Shown: piece by piece, positions 9,934 through 17,863 of the stretch
How the letters are laid out: the number at the start of each line of letters is the position of its first letter
Position numbering within the stretch: the first letter of the stretch is position 1
Assembly (NCBI GenBank): GCA_905235685.1
Contig: CAJOMO010000019.1
Coordinates: 1-55,572 of the forward strand
DNA length: 55,572 nucleotides
From: an uncultured Selenomonadaceae bacterium
GTDB lineage: Bacteria > Bacillota > Negativicutes > Selenomonadales > Selenomonadaceae
Direction of reading: 5' to 3'
Notes under the pieces: generated by a model
Database searches by the model: none
Told to the model about the DNA's origin: nothing
What the model saw: the letters and a program-made list of their open reading frames with translations, nothing else
Translations under genes and position numbers: made by a program

Positions 9934-9942
9934 TGCTATAGT
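9914..9942 (+). promoter_or_regulatory. Promoter of ilvC
   Basis: TTGAAA (9914-9919), a 17-base spacer, and TATAGT (9937-9942). The -35 box lies inside the tail of the broken GIY-YIG gene, so ilvC has its own promoter just downstream of the remnant. Confidence 0.75.
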
Positions 9943-9975
9943 ACCTTGTACTAAATTTTATGGAGGTAATTTATT

Positions 9976-10992
9976 TTGGCAAAAACTTATTACGACAACG
10001 ACGCGAATTTTGACATTCTGAACGGCAAAACCGTTGCAATCATCGGGTACGGTAGTCAAGGACATGCTCACGCTTTGAATCTTAAAGACAGCGGCGTCAA
10101 TGTTATCGTCGGTTTGTATGAAGGTTCAAAATCTAAAGCTGTTGCTGAAAGTCAAGGCTTGAAGGTTATGAATGTTGCTGACGCTACTAGGGCTGCTGAT
10201 ATTGTTATGGTACTTATCCCAGACGAGCGGCAGGCTGACGTTTATAAAAATGAAATCGCTCCGAATTTGAAAGACGGCGCGGCGCTGGCGTTTGCTCATG
10301 GTTTTTCAATTCATTTTAATCAAATTATTCCGCCCAAAACGGTTGACGTGTTCATGGTGGCGCCGAAAGGGCCAGGACACTTGGTACGTCGCACTTTCGT
10401 TGAAGGCGGCGGCGTTCCTGATGTTTTCGCAGTTGAACAAGATGCTACCGGCAAATGCTTTGATATTGCGCTGGCTTATGCGCGCGGTATTGGCGGCACT
10501 CGCGCAGGCGTCATTCAAACCACTTTCAAAGAAGAAACTGAAACTGATTTGTTCGGCGAACAGTGCGTACTTTGCGGCGGCATAACTCATTTGGTTCAAA
10601 ACGGTTTTGAAGTTCTTGTTGCAGCGGGTTATCAGCCGGAAATTGCATACTTCGAGACTTTTCACGAAATGAAATTAATCGTCGACCTTATGTATGAGGG
10701 CGGCATGGCGAAAATGCGCAAATCCATCAGCGATACTGCGGAATACGGCGATTATACAACCGGTCCAAAAATCATTACGCCCGAAGTCAAAAAAGCTATG
10801 GAAAAAGCGCTTGCCGAAATTCAAGACGGTACTTTTGCGCGTAATTGGCTTCTTGAAAATCGCGCGGCTGGTCGTGCTAACTTCCTTGCACAGCGCCGCA
10901 TTCACGCTGAACACCAAATTGAACAGGTCGGCGCTAAACTCCGCGGTATGATGAGCTGGCTCAAAGACAAAGGCGATTTAAGCAAAGATTGA
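9976..10992 (+). CDS. ilvC: Ketol-acid reductoisomerase
   Basis: This class I enzyme of 338 aa converts acetolactate or acetohydroxybutyrate to dihydroxy acids in branched-chain amino acid synthesis. The Rossmann motif [13 protein letters not shown] is near residues 24-36, and the cofactor loop reads LYEGSKSKA, where most relatives have LRxGS; the two Ser that contact the NADPH phosphate are kept. The metal-binding Asp/Glu segment is in [10 protein letters not shown]. The start is TTG at 9976 with GGAGGT eight bases upstream. It is followed directly by composite element copy 1, whose last hairpin is a strong terminator. Confidence 0.97.
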   Translation: MAKTYYDNDANFDILNGKTVAIIGYGSQGHAHALNLKDSGVNVIVGLYEGSKSKAVAESQGLKVMNVADATRAADIVMVLIPDERQADVYKNEIAPNLKDGAALAFAHGFSIHFNQIIPPKTVDVFMVAPKGPGHLVRRTFVEGGGVPDVFAVEQDATGKCFDIALAYARGIGGTRAGVIQTTFKEETETDLFGEQCVLCGGITHLVQNGFEVLVAAGYQPEIAYFETFHEMKLIVDLMYEGGMAKMRKSISDTAEYGDYTTGPKIITPEVKKAMEKALAEIQDGTFARNWLLENRAAGRANFLAQRRIHAEHQIEQVGAKLRGMMSWLKDKGDLSKD

Positions 10993-10993
10993 T

Positions 10994-11102
10994 TTCGGCA
11001 TTTCTTTTCTCGAAAAGAAACGCCGGCAAAGAAAAGGGCGGCGCGGGTTGTCACATCACGTGACAACGCCGCGGGGGCGCTCATCCTTGAGCGCCTTTTT
11101 TT
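10994..11102 (+). repeat. Composite hairpin element, copy 1 (central stem type II)
   Basis: Three hairpins lie in a row. Stem 1 is TTTCTTTTC/GAAAAGAAA (11001-11020, outer bases GGCA/CGCC), followed by the linker GGCAAAGAAAA. Stem 2 is GTTGTCAC-atcac-GTGACAAC (11047-11067) within GC-rich arms. Stem 3 is GGCGCTCA-tcct-TGAGCGCC plus seven T (11076-11102). The element starts two bases after the ilvC stop codon and lies in the same orientation. Confidence 0.85.
11076..11102 (+). terminator. Intrinsic terminator of ilvC
   Basis: A perfect 8-bp stem with a 4-nt loop is followed by seven T. It forms the distal hairpin of composite element copy 1. Confidence 0.85.
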
Positions 11103-11112
11103 ATAGTTGCGG

Positions 11113-11922
11113 GTGACAATTTTGAAGGAAAAATTAAACAAGCTTAGAAATTATTTAGTGGAGTTGGGAAGCGCGGCAGTTGCATTTTCCGGCGGCGTCG
11201 ATTCAACTTTTTTATTGAAAGTGGCTCATGAAGTCCTGCGCGACAAAGCCATTGCGGTAACGGCGGCGTCTGAATTTTTTCCCGCGCGCGAATCCAAAGA
11301 GGCTGTCGATTTTTGCAAACAAGAAAATATCCGGCAAATTTTTTTCACGGAAAATATTTTAAGCGTCGAAAATATCAGCGCCAATCCCAAAAATCGCTGC
11401 TACATTTGCAAAAAAAATCTCTTCACAAAAATAAAAAATATCGCCGCCGAAAATAACCTTGCGCACATCGTCGAAGGCTCGAATATGGACGATACCGGCG
11501 ATTATCGCCCAGGCTTGCAGGCGCTCGCCGAATTGGATATTAAAAGCCCGCTGCGTTATGCCGGTTTGTACAAAAGCGAAATTCGCGCGCTGTCCAAAGA
11601 TTTTAATCTGCCGACTTTCGATAAGCCGTCGTTTGCGTGTTTGGCGTCCAGATTTGTTTACGGCGAAAATATTACCGCTGAAAAATTGCAAATGGTTGAC
11701 GCCGCGGAACAATTTTTGCTGAATAACGGTTTTAAGCAAATGCGCGTTCGGATTCACGGCACTATCGCCCGCATTGAAGTTTTGCCGACCTATTTTGAAA
11801 AAATTTTAAATCTGCGCGAAAAAATTGTAGAGGCGCTGAAAAGTTATGGTTTTTCGTACGTTTCGCTGGACTTGCAGGGCTATCGCACGGGCAGCATGAA
11901 CGAAACATTGAACGGGAAGTGA
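11113..11922 (+). CDS. larE: LarE-like ATP-dependent sulfur transferase (PP-loop family)
   Basis: The PP-loop SGGVDST near the N-terminus adenylates the substrate. RCYICKKNLF and PSFACLASRFVYG match the conserved Cys regions of LarE, whose Cys in the ACL-SR motif is the sacrificial sulfur donor in some members. LarE builds the nickel-pincer nucleotide cofactor of LarA-type racemases, but no larA, larB or larC is in this window, so the real substrate is open. The start is uncertain: TTG 11107, GTG 11113 and TTG 11122 are in frame and none has a good RBS, and all lie within 20 bases of the preceding terminator. About 270 aa. Confidence 0.8.
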   Translation: MTILKEKLNKLRNYLVELGSAAVAFSGGVDSTFLLKVAHEVLRDKAIAVTAASEFFPARESKEAVDFCKQENIRQIFFTENILSVENISANPKNRCYICKKNLFTKIKNIAAENNLAHIVEGSNMDDTGDYRPGLQALAELDIKSPLRYAGLYKSEIRALSKDFNLPTFDKPSFACLASRFVYGENITAEKLQMVDAAEQFLLNNGFKQMRVRIHGTIARIEVLPTYFEKILNLREKIVEALKSYGFSYVSLDLQGYRTGSMNETLNGK

Positions 11923-11926
11923 TTTA

Positions 11927-11955
11927 TTGACAAGGCAAAATATTTTTGGTACGGT
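11927..11955 (+). promoter_or_regulatory. Candidate promoter of NAD kinase
   Basis: TTGACA (11927-11932), 17 bases, then the weak -10 TACGGT (11950-11955), 19 bases before the ATG at 11975. The strong -35 in this spot argues against reading 11927 as a TTG start codon. Confidence 0.5.
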
Positions 11956-11974
11956 ATTTGGAGTGGAGGCGGGA

Positions 11975-12832
11975 ATGTTGCAGCTGGCAGTTTTCCCGAA
12001 TATGAGCAAACGTCGCGCAGGTGAAATTGTCGACAGGATTTTTAATTTTTACAAAAACAAAGACGTTCGGCTGGTAATGCCGGCAACCGAGGCGCGGCAG
12101 TTTCGCAAAGAAGAATATGGTTTGCCGTGCGTTGAACGCGTGCATATTGATATGGCGCTGTCAATTGGCGGCGATGGAACTTTGCTGGGCGTTTGCCGTC
12201 GGTTTCGTGAGCAGGGTATTCCGGTTTGCGGAATTAATTTGGGGACGCTGGGATTTTTGGCTGACATTGAGCCGAAGGAACTTGAAAGTCGGCTCGGCAA
12301 AATTTTAGTCGGCGAATACATTGTTGAACACCGGCTGCTGTTGAGCGGCTTTATCAGAAATGAGCTGGGCGAAAAATTTTTGGGCAACGCGATTAATGAC
12401 GTTGTAATTTCCAAAGGCGGCAGTCCGCGAATGCTCAAGCTGAATCTTTTCGTGAATAATACGCATTTGATGGAATACAAGGCTGACGGCGTGATAGTTT
12501 CAAGTCCGACGGGTTCAACGGCTTATTCGCTTAGCGCGGGCGGACCGATTTTAAATCCTACGATTCGCGCGTTGCTTTTAACGCCGATTTGCGCCCATAC
12601 TTTTCAAATGCGCCCGTTGGTTGTCAGCGAAGACGACGAGATACGAATAAAAATTGCGGCTAATCGTGATTTGTTTGTTACGCTGGACGGGCAGGAGGCT
12701 TTTCAGATTCAGCCGAATGACGAAGTTGTTGTTAAAAAATCGCGTTCCGTGGCAAGGATTGTTAAATTTCCCGATAAAAATTATTATGACGTGCTCAAGG
12801 CAAAAATGTGGAATACCACGCCGCTTGAATGA
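11975..12832 (+). CDS. nadK: NAD kinase
   Basis: It phosphorylates NAD to NADP using ATP or polyphosphate. It is 285 aa from the chosen ATG. The hallmark GGDGTLL motif, NAINDVVISKG and the SPTGSTAYSLSAGGPI segment are all present. The ATG at 11975 has GGAGG five bases upstream; a TTG 48 bases earlier overlaps a promoter. The recN/argR neighbours common in Firmicutes are absent; it follows the LarE-like gene and precedes two unknown genes. Confidence 0.95.
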   Translation: MLQLAVFPNMSKRRAGEIVDRIFNFYKNKDVRLVMPATEARQFRKEEYGLPCVERVHIDMALSIGGDGTLLGVCRRFREQGIPVCGINLGTLGFLADIEPKELESRLGKILVGEYIVEHRLLLSGFIRNELGEKFLGNAINDVVISKGGSPRMLKLNLFVNNTHLMEYKADGVIVSSPTGSTAYSLSAGGPILNPTIRALLLTPICAHTFQMRPLVVSEDDEIRIKIAANRDLFVTLDGQEAFQIQPNDEVVVKKSRSVARIVKFPDKNYYDVLKAKMWNTTPLE

Positions 12833-12847
12833 TTTGGAGGCGATAAA

Positions 12848-13120
12848 ATGTCCGAAATGCTCGCGAATGATATTACTGAAGTTGTGCAGGCTTATAAAAA
12901 ACCGCCGCGTCAACGTTCGCCGCAAGAAATTTTGGCGCGGTACAATCAAGCGCTGGAAACTTATAAAGATCTCTGCTTTAAACCGCAGGAAACCAATCAG
13001 CTGAAACTTATGACGCACACGGAAATTAAAATTTTGGGCTGGGTGCTCGGCAAGCCCGAAAAAGATGTTGTCCGTGACATTGCAAAAAATTCGCCGAGTA
13101 TGCCATTTGGGACTTTTTGA
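12848..13120 (+). CDS. Small soluble protein of unknown function
   Basis: The family was not recognised. The 90-aa protein is hydrophilic with no membrane segment or cysteine cluster; the middle (PQEILARYNQALETYKDL) looks helical. A strong RBS (TTGGAGG, seven bases before ATG) and tight spacing downstream of nadK support translation. The next gene starts one base after its stop codon, so the two are likely co-translated and may work together. Confidence 0.7.
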   Translation: MSEMLANDITEVVQAYKKPPRQRSPQEILARYNQALETYKDLCFKPQETNQLKLMTHTEIKILGWVLGKPEKDVVRDIAKNSPSMPFGTF

Positions 13121-13121
13121 A

Positions 13122-13646
13122 ATGGACAGATTCAAAGCAATTTGGGAAATGGAGCGGGCGAATTTCGAGCCCTATCAAACTTTAAAATACGTCGCGGCGG
13201 CGGCGCTTTTTTTTATAATGGCGGTTATGGTTGTGCTGTTTCAAACAAAGAGCAACCCAAGTTTTCACCGTGAAATTATGCCGTCGAATGAGCTTAGTTA
13301 CATTAAGGACGGCAAATTGGTGGCGCTGGCGGACGGGAATTATTTATTGGCGATGCCTGCGGGCGGGACTTTCGTGAATGGGGTTGCGCCGATGCTTATG
13401 GTAAAAATCGGGCGAGAATATTATCCGCTGAATATTGCTGACGATTCGCTCTTGCCGCGCCATGGAAAAATTTTGCCGCTGAAAATTTTGTTCGGCTTTA
13501 CTTCCCCGCACGCGTCGAATACTCTCAAGTATCACGAAAAATATAGCGGCGATCCTGTTCATGATTATCATTTCAAGGCGCGATATTTTTTGCGCGTAAA
13601 AAATGGTTTTGGCGAAGTTCGGCGTTACTATCTCTATCAAAAATAA
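13122..13646 (+). CDS. Single-pass membrane protein of unknown function
   Basis: The family was not recognised. The 174-aa protein has a short N-terminal cytoplasmic part (MDRFKAIWEMERANFEPYQT), one membrane helix at about residues 23-41 (VAAAALFFIMAVMVVLF), and a domain of about 130 residues predicted outside the cytoplasm. The ATG at 13122 lies one base after the previous stop; a longer start at 13065 would overlap that gene by 56 bases. Composite element copy 2 follows nine bases after the stop. Confidence 0.7.
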   Translation: MDRFKAIWEMERANFEPYQTLKYVAAAALFFIMAVMVVLFQTKSNPSFHREIMPSNELSYIKDGKLVALADGNYLLAMPAGGTFVNGVAPMLMVKIGREYYPLNIADDSLLPRHGKILPLKILFGFTSPHASNTLKYHEKYSGDPVHDYHFKARYFLRVKNGFGEVRRYYLYQK

Positions 13647-13654
13647 ATTTTAAT

Positions 13655-13764
13655 CAACTTTCTTTTGGCGCAAAAGAAAGTAGCAAAGAAAACAGCCGCT
13701 CAGATAGTCGACTTCCGGTCGACTAATTCGCGGCGGGGTTCGGGCGCGCGTCCTTGCGCGCCTC
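13655..13764 (+). repeat. Composite hairpin element, copy 2 (central stem type I)
   Basis: Stem 1 is ACTTTCTTTTG-gcg-CAAAAGAAAGT (13658-13682), then AGCAAAGAAAACA. Stem 2 is TAGTCGAC-ttccg-GTCGACTA (13705-13725) inside GCCGC/GCGGC arms. Stem 3 is GGCGCGC-gtcctt-GCGCGCC (13743-13762), here without a T tract. It lies between the unknown membrane protein and the convergent trkH. Confidence 0.85.
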
Positions 13765-13777
13765 TGTAATTGCAAAG

Positions 13778-15241
13778 TTACCAGCCTTCATTGGCGCTCT
13801 TCCAAAATGACGGCGTAAAAAGTACAAGCACGGTAAAAATTTCCAGGCGGCTCAAAAACATAAACAGGCACGCGAATAATTTGCTCAGCGGCGGCAACAA
13901 CGCGTATGTGCTGGTCGCGCCCTGTATTCCGAATCCTGGTCCAACGCTTGCCATTGTCGACACTGAAACCGATATGCTGTTCACAAAGTCTATCCCGTCG
14001 AACATCATTACAAACGCAAATAAAATGTTCATTACCATCACCGCGAAGAAAAATTTCGCCGCATTGTGGACAACGCTGTCGTCTATCACTTGCCCATTCA
14101 ATTTTACCGGATTTACCAATTGCGGGTGAAGTTTCTGCCGCACAATTGCGCTGACGAATTTAAACAGTAAAATTATTCGCGCCACCTTCAAGCCGCCCGC
14201 CGTTGAACCCGCACAGCCGCCCAAAAACATTGTCATCATCAAACAGGCTTTGCTTATCGGCGGGTACGTGTCAAAGTCGTAAGCCACAAAGCCCGTTGTC
14301 GAACTCAAACTTGCCACGTGGAAAATTGCGCCGCGTATCGCCGCCTCGACGCTCATTTGCATTTCCAAAAATAAATCCGCCGCAACTATCGCCGAAGTCA
14401 CAAAAACTATCCACAGGTAAATTTTAAATTCAGTGTTCCGCAAAATTACGCCGCCGCCCAATCGAATTGCCGCCGCGTACATTGCGAAACTTCCGCTTGA
14501 AATTATCATAAAAAATGCCATACAATATTCAAGGTAAACGTTGCCGTATTCGCCGACCGTGCTGTTGTAAATTCCGTAGCCGCCGGTTGCTATCGTCGTC
14601 ATGGCGTGATTTACCGCCGCAAATAAATTCAGCCCGCAAAAATAATAGCTTATCGCGCAGAGCACCGTTAAAAATACGTAAATCTTGAACAGCGCCTTTG
14701 CGTTGTCTCGAATACGCGGCATTTGCCTGTCTTTCGTCGGTCCTGTGGTTTCTGCGCGAAGGATGAACATTGCGCCGCGCCCCAACTGCGATAAAACCGC
14801 CATAAAAATTACCACGATACCTAAGCCGCCAACCCAATTTGATAAACTGCGCCAGAGTAAAATACTTCGCGGCAAAATTTCAACGTCTTCAAAAACCGTC
14901 GCGCCCGTTCCCGAAAATCCGGCGAAGGATTCTGTTAAACTGTCGATTAAATTCAAATAGCCGCCCGCCACATACGGCACTGTTCCCAAAATCGAAACGA
15001 GCAGCCAACCTAAGCCGGTTATCGCAATTCCGTCACGCACGCCGATATTGTCTTTGCCTTGCAAGCCGCCGAATCTTTCAAGTTCAAACGTAACTGCCAC
15101 GCACAAAAATATTGACAGCAAAAAACTTGCCGCGCCGCCGATTTCTTCGGTGACTGCCGCTAAAATAAATGGCGGTATCATTGCCGCGCCCGTGAATAAT
15201 GTTAAGTAGCCGAGCAAGCCCATTACGAGTCTTTTGTTCAT
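13778..15241 (-). CDS. trkH: TrkH-type potassium uptake channel
   Basis: This is a polytopic K+ transport subunit, 487 aa. The four pore-loop filter regions are visible in order: GFSGTGATV, TTIATGGYG, SLSSTTGFV and ASVGPGFG. Family members work with a cytoplasmic TrkA regulator, which is not in the window. The ATG at 15241 was chosen (TAGGTG about eight bases upstream); a GTG three codons earlier is less likely. It is divergent from a histidine kinase, with only 28 bases between the two start codons. Confidence 0.93.
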   Translation of the reverse strand: MNKRLVMGLLGYLTLFTGAAMIPPFILAAVTEEIGGAASFLLSIFLCVAVTFELERFGGLQGKDNIGVRDGIAITGLGWLLVSILGTVPYVAGGYLNLIDSLTESFAGFSGTGATVFEDVEILPRSILLWRSLSNWVGGLGIVVIFMAVLSQLGRGAMFILRAETTGPTKDRQMPRIRDNAKALFKIYVFLTVLCAISYYFCGLNLFAAVNHAMTTIATGGYGIYNSTVGEYGNVYLEYCMAFFMIISSGSFAMYAAAIRLGGGVILRNTEFKIYLWIVFVTSAIVAADLFLEMQMSVEAAIRGAIFHVASLSSTTGFVAYDFDTYPPISKACLMMTMFLGGCAGSTAGGLKVARIILLFKFVSAIVRQKLHPQLVNPVKLNGQVIDDSVVHNAAKFFFAVMVMNILFAFVMMFDGIDFVNSISVSVSTMASVGPGFGIQGATSTYALLPPLSKLFACLFMFLSRLEIFTVLVLFTPSFWKSANEGW

Positions 15242-15269
15242 GTTCTGCACCTACAGAAGGGGAATTTTT

Positions 15270-16664
15270 ATGATTCGCAATTTGGAAATTTCCACGAAAA
15301 TCACCTTGACTTATGCCGGTTGTTTTATTTTTTTGCTGATAATTATTGAGCTGATTATGTACGCCGGATTTATATTCGCACTGTATCGCCCTGCCGGAAA
15401 AACTATCGATTTTAGCATGGCGCAGGTTAAGCCGTGGCTTGACAAAATTTCGCAGAACCTTTCAGCGTTCGATTCAAATACCATGCGTCAATCTTTGGTG
15501 ACGGGTGTTGTTGTTCGCGTCATTGACGACAACGGATTTTTGATGGCAGACACCGACCCGAATTATCCTTCCAACGAAAATTTCAACGATTGCAAATTAA
15601 ACCATCAGCCGATTTTTGCGGACGCCGACAAAGAAGTTGCGCTCATGACTAACGCCTGGGTTTATCGCGCAGAAATGGATTATTTTTTTCGCGGCGAACA
15701 TTTCACGCTGTATTTTTTCCGAACGATAACTTCAGAAGTTCCACTGCTTGAGGAAATGAAATACGCGCTGTTGATTTTAAATTTGTTTGTGATTATTTTG
15801 GCGGCGGCGGTTGGTCATTTTATGAGCCGAAAAGTTCTCAAGCCGATTAAAATTATGACTGAACACGCCCAAAATATTGCTTACGGGAAAATGGACGGGC
15901 GCATTGAAATTAAGCCGACGGACGACGAACTTACCGAACTTGCCAAAACTTTTAACGGCATGCTGGACAGGATTCAGCGCGGTATCGACGATCAGCAAAA
16001 ATTTATAAATTTTGTTTCGCACGAACTTATCAATCCGGCAACTGCCATTAGAATGGGTATCGAAATTATACAAGATTGCGGCGTTGAAAATAAAACTTTG
16101 CTCAATGAAACCGTCGATATGATTTCCGACAAAATACAAAGTATCGGCAAGATTTTGCAGAGCATGCTGTTCGTGATTTACGCGGAGCAAAATTGCCTCA
16201 AGATAAACAAGGAAGATTTTGATTTGTCGTACGCTCTGGAGGAAGTCGTCAACGAAATTCAACAGGTGAATAAAGCTCACAGCGTCGAACTTCGCCGAAA
16301 TGATTTTGCCAATTTTTATGGCGACGAGGAAAAAATTAAGCGGCTGTTCATGATTTTTCTGGATAACGCCGTGAAATATACTCCGGCGGGCGGGAAAATC
16401 ATTGTGAGTTCCAGAAATGACGGCGGCATAGTTACTTTGAGCATTTCGGACAATGGCGTTGGAATTGCGCCCGAAAATCTAAAACACGTATTTGAAAAAT
16501 TCTTCGTCGTGGAAAACAAATTGAACAAAGGCAGTGGGCTGAATTTATACATTGCGAAATGGATTGCCGACAAACACGACATTGAAATTGCCGTTGCCTC
16601 GACGCTCGGCGTGGGTACGACCTTCACGCTGACAATTTCCGAATCGCCAATTCTTATTGACTGA
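15270..16664 (+). CDS. Orphan HAMP-containing sensor histidine kinase
   Basis: The protein has 464 aa with two membrane helices (about residues 9-35 and 170-190) enclosing a periplasmic sensor of roughly 130 residues, then a HAMP linker (MSRKVLKPIKIMTEHAQNIAYG). The H-box SHELINPATAIRMG has His251; the usual RTPL after HEL is INPA here. Then come the N-box FMIFLDNAVKYTPAGG, the G1 box DNGVGIAP, and the G2 box GSGLNLYIAK. No response regulator is adjacent. The divergent trkH with almost no spacer suggests potassium or turgor sensing, which is speculative. Confidence 0.88.
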   Translation: MIRNLEISTKITLTYAGCFIFLLIIIELIMYAGFIFALYRPAGKTIDFSMAQVKPWLDKISQNLSAFDSNTMRQSLVTGVVVRVIDDNGFLMADTDPNYPSNENFNDCKLNHQPIFADADKEVALMTNAWVYRAEMDYFFRGEHFTLYFFRTITSEVPLLEEMKYALLILNLFVIILAAAVGHFMSRKVLKPIKIMTEHAQNIAYGKMDGRIEIKPTDDELTELAKTFNGMLDRIQRGIDDQQKFINFVSHELINPATAIRMGIEIIQDCGVENKTLLNETVDMISDKIQSIGKILQSMLFVIYAEQNCLKINKEDFDLSYALEEVVNEIQQVNKAHSVELRRNDFANFYGDEEKIKRLFMIFLDNAVKYTPAGGKIIVSSRNDGGIVTLSISDNGVGIAPENLKHVFEKFFVVENKLNKGSGLNLYIAKWIADKHDIEIAVASTLGVGTTFTLTISESPILID

Positions 16665-16737
16665 ATTTTATTTTACCACAAATCGAACGGGGAGCTACAA
16701 TATGTCACATAACGAGAAAAGAAATGCCGATACAAAC

Positions 16738-17364
16738 TTAAAAAATTAGCAACGTTAAAGCGATAATTGCCAAAACCGCGGCTTCGACGAAATTTAAAAT
16801 TTGCCCGAGATTTTTTTTGCGAAGAATTAAATTCCGAACTTTGCCCGCGCAAATTGCTATCGCCGAAAAAATTATAAATCCTTGCACGGCGAAAGTTAAT
16901 CCCAAAAGCGCGATTTGCAAACTTGCCGAGGCGTCCGATAAATTCACAAACTGCGGCAGGAACGCTAAGAAAAACAGCAAAACTTTCGGGTTGAGTACAT
17001 TCATCAAAACGCCGCGCCGATAAATCGCCCAAAAAGACGATTCGGCGTCCGCTCGTCTCATCGAAATTTTTTTGCCGCTCTGTCCTGCGCGAAAAGATTT
17101 AAACGCCAAAATTAACAAATAAGCCGCGCCCAAAATTTTCAGCAGCAACATAGCCAGCGTCGAATTTTGAATAATCGCCGCCACGCCCACCATTACCAAA
17201 AATGTATGGAAAACTATTCCGCTTACCAATCCCGCCGATAAAATCACGCCGCTTTTCGCGCCGCTCGACAGGCTTTTCGTCAACAAATATAAATTGTCCG
17301 GTCCAGGCGCTAAAGTCAAAAGTACCGACGCCGTCAAAAAATAAAAAAAAGTTGTGCTTTCCAA
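16738..17364 (-). CDS. LysE/RhtB-family amino acid exporter
   Basis: The protein is 208 aa with about six membrane helices. The N-terminal LTASVLLTLAPGPDNLYLLTKSL is the family signature, and GVLMNVLNPKVLLFFLAFLPQFV is the second conserved block. TTG at 17364 was chosen because AAGAAGGA lies about seven bases upstream and it gives the normal family length; the extension to 17415 would run into the folB promoter. Substrate is unknown. It is divergent from folB. Confidence 0.85.
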   Translation of the reverse strand: MESTTFFYFLTASVLLTLAPGPDNLYLLTKSLSSGAKSGVILSAGLVSGIVFHTFLVMVGVAAIIQNSTLAMLLLKILGAAYLLILAFKSFRAGQSGKKISMRRADAESSFWAIYRRGVLMNVLNPKVLLFFLAFLPQFVNLSDASASLQIALLGLTFAVQGFIIFSAIAICAGKVRNLILRKKNLGQILNFVEAAVLAIIALTLLIF

Positions 17365-17395
17365 AATAATCCTTCTTCCATATTCTAAAATTCTG

Positions 17396-17404
17396 TGATA
17401 CAAT
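17396..17404 (+). promoter_or_regulatory. Extended -10 promoter of folB
   Basis: TGATACAAT, an extended -10 element (TGn plus TACAAT), without a good -35. It is followed by AGGAGG at 17421-17426. Confidence 0.5.
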
Positions 17405-17438
17405 CGATTAAACAATTTTTAGGAGGTTGATGGCGGTT

Positions 17439-17801
17439 ATGGTGAAAGTTCGTATAACGAATATGATGTTTTACGGTTATCACGGCTATTATGAGTACGA
17501 ACGCGAGCAGGGGCAAAAATTTTACCTCGACGCCGAACTTAAAATGGACGAAAATTCGGCAGACCTTAACGAATTTGAAGAAGGCATCAATACTGCGCGA
17601 GTGTACGAAATTATCAAGGAACTGATGGAAAATCACCGCTTCCAGGTTATGTCGGCGCTCGGAATTAAAATTGCTGACAGCCTGCTTGAAAAGGTTAAAA
17701 ACGTCGAGGAAGTTATAATTCGTATTCGCAAACCGGCTCTGCCAATTTCCGGCTGTATCGATTACATTGAAACTGAAGTTATACGTAAACGTCCGCAATA
17801 A
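17439..17801 (+). CDS. folB: Dihydroneopterin aldolase
   Basis: It cleaves dihydroneopterin to 6-hydroxymethyl-dihydropterin in folate synthesis. It is 120 aa. FYGYHGYYEYEREQGQKF contains the catalytic Glu region, and IRKPALPISG carries the catalytic Lys. ATG 17439 (MVKVRITNMMFYGYHG) fits family starts but is 12 bases from AGGAGG, while ATG 17430 is only 3 bases away; the choice is open. No other folate gene is near. It is followed by a bidirectional terminator. Confidence 0.92.
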   Translation: MVKVRITNMMFYGYHGYYEYEREQGQKFYLDAELKMDENSADLNEFEEGINTARVYEIIKELMENHRFQVMSALGIKIADSLLEKVKNVEEVIIRIRKPALPISGCIDYIETEVIRKRPQ

Positions 17802-17812
17802 TGCGGCGGCTC

Positions 17813-17863
17813 AAAAAAAAATTAGTGGTCAGTGTTGAAAATTTGACACCGACCATTTTTTTT
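17813..17863. terminator. Bidirectional terminator between folB and yvcK, built from heptads
   Basis: TGGTCAGTGT (17826-17835) pairs with ACACCGACCA (17846-17855) with one mismatch that is a G-U on the minus strand. T tracts flank both sides (A run 17813-17821, T run 17856-17863). The arms read as heptads TTAGTGG TCAGTGT and TTGACAC CGACCAT, matching the repeat family seen elsewhere. Confidence 0.8.

Noticed and set aside
11051..11067. TCACGTGA core in composite copies 1 and 3 as a possible parS site
   Set aside because: The flanks (CACA...CAAC) do not match the parS consensus TGTTTCACGTGAAACA beyond the central 8 bases, and the core is explained by the hairpin.
11927..11974. N-terminal extension of NAD kinase from TTG 11927
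   Set aside because: The codons overlap TTGACA of a likely promoter, and the ATG at 11975 has an ideal GGAGG.
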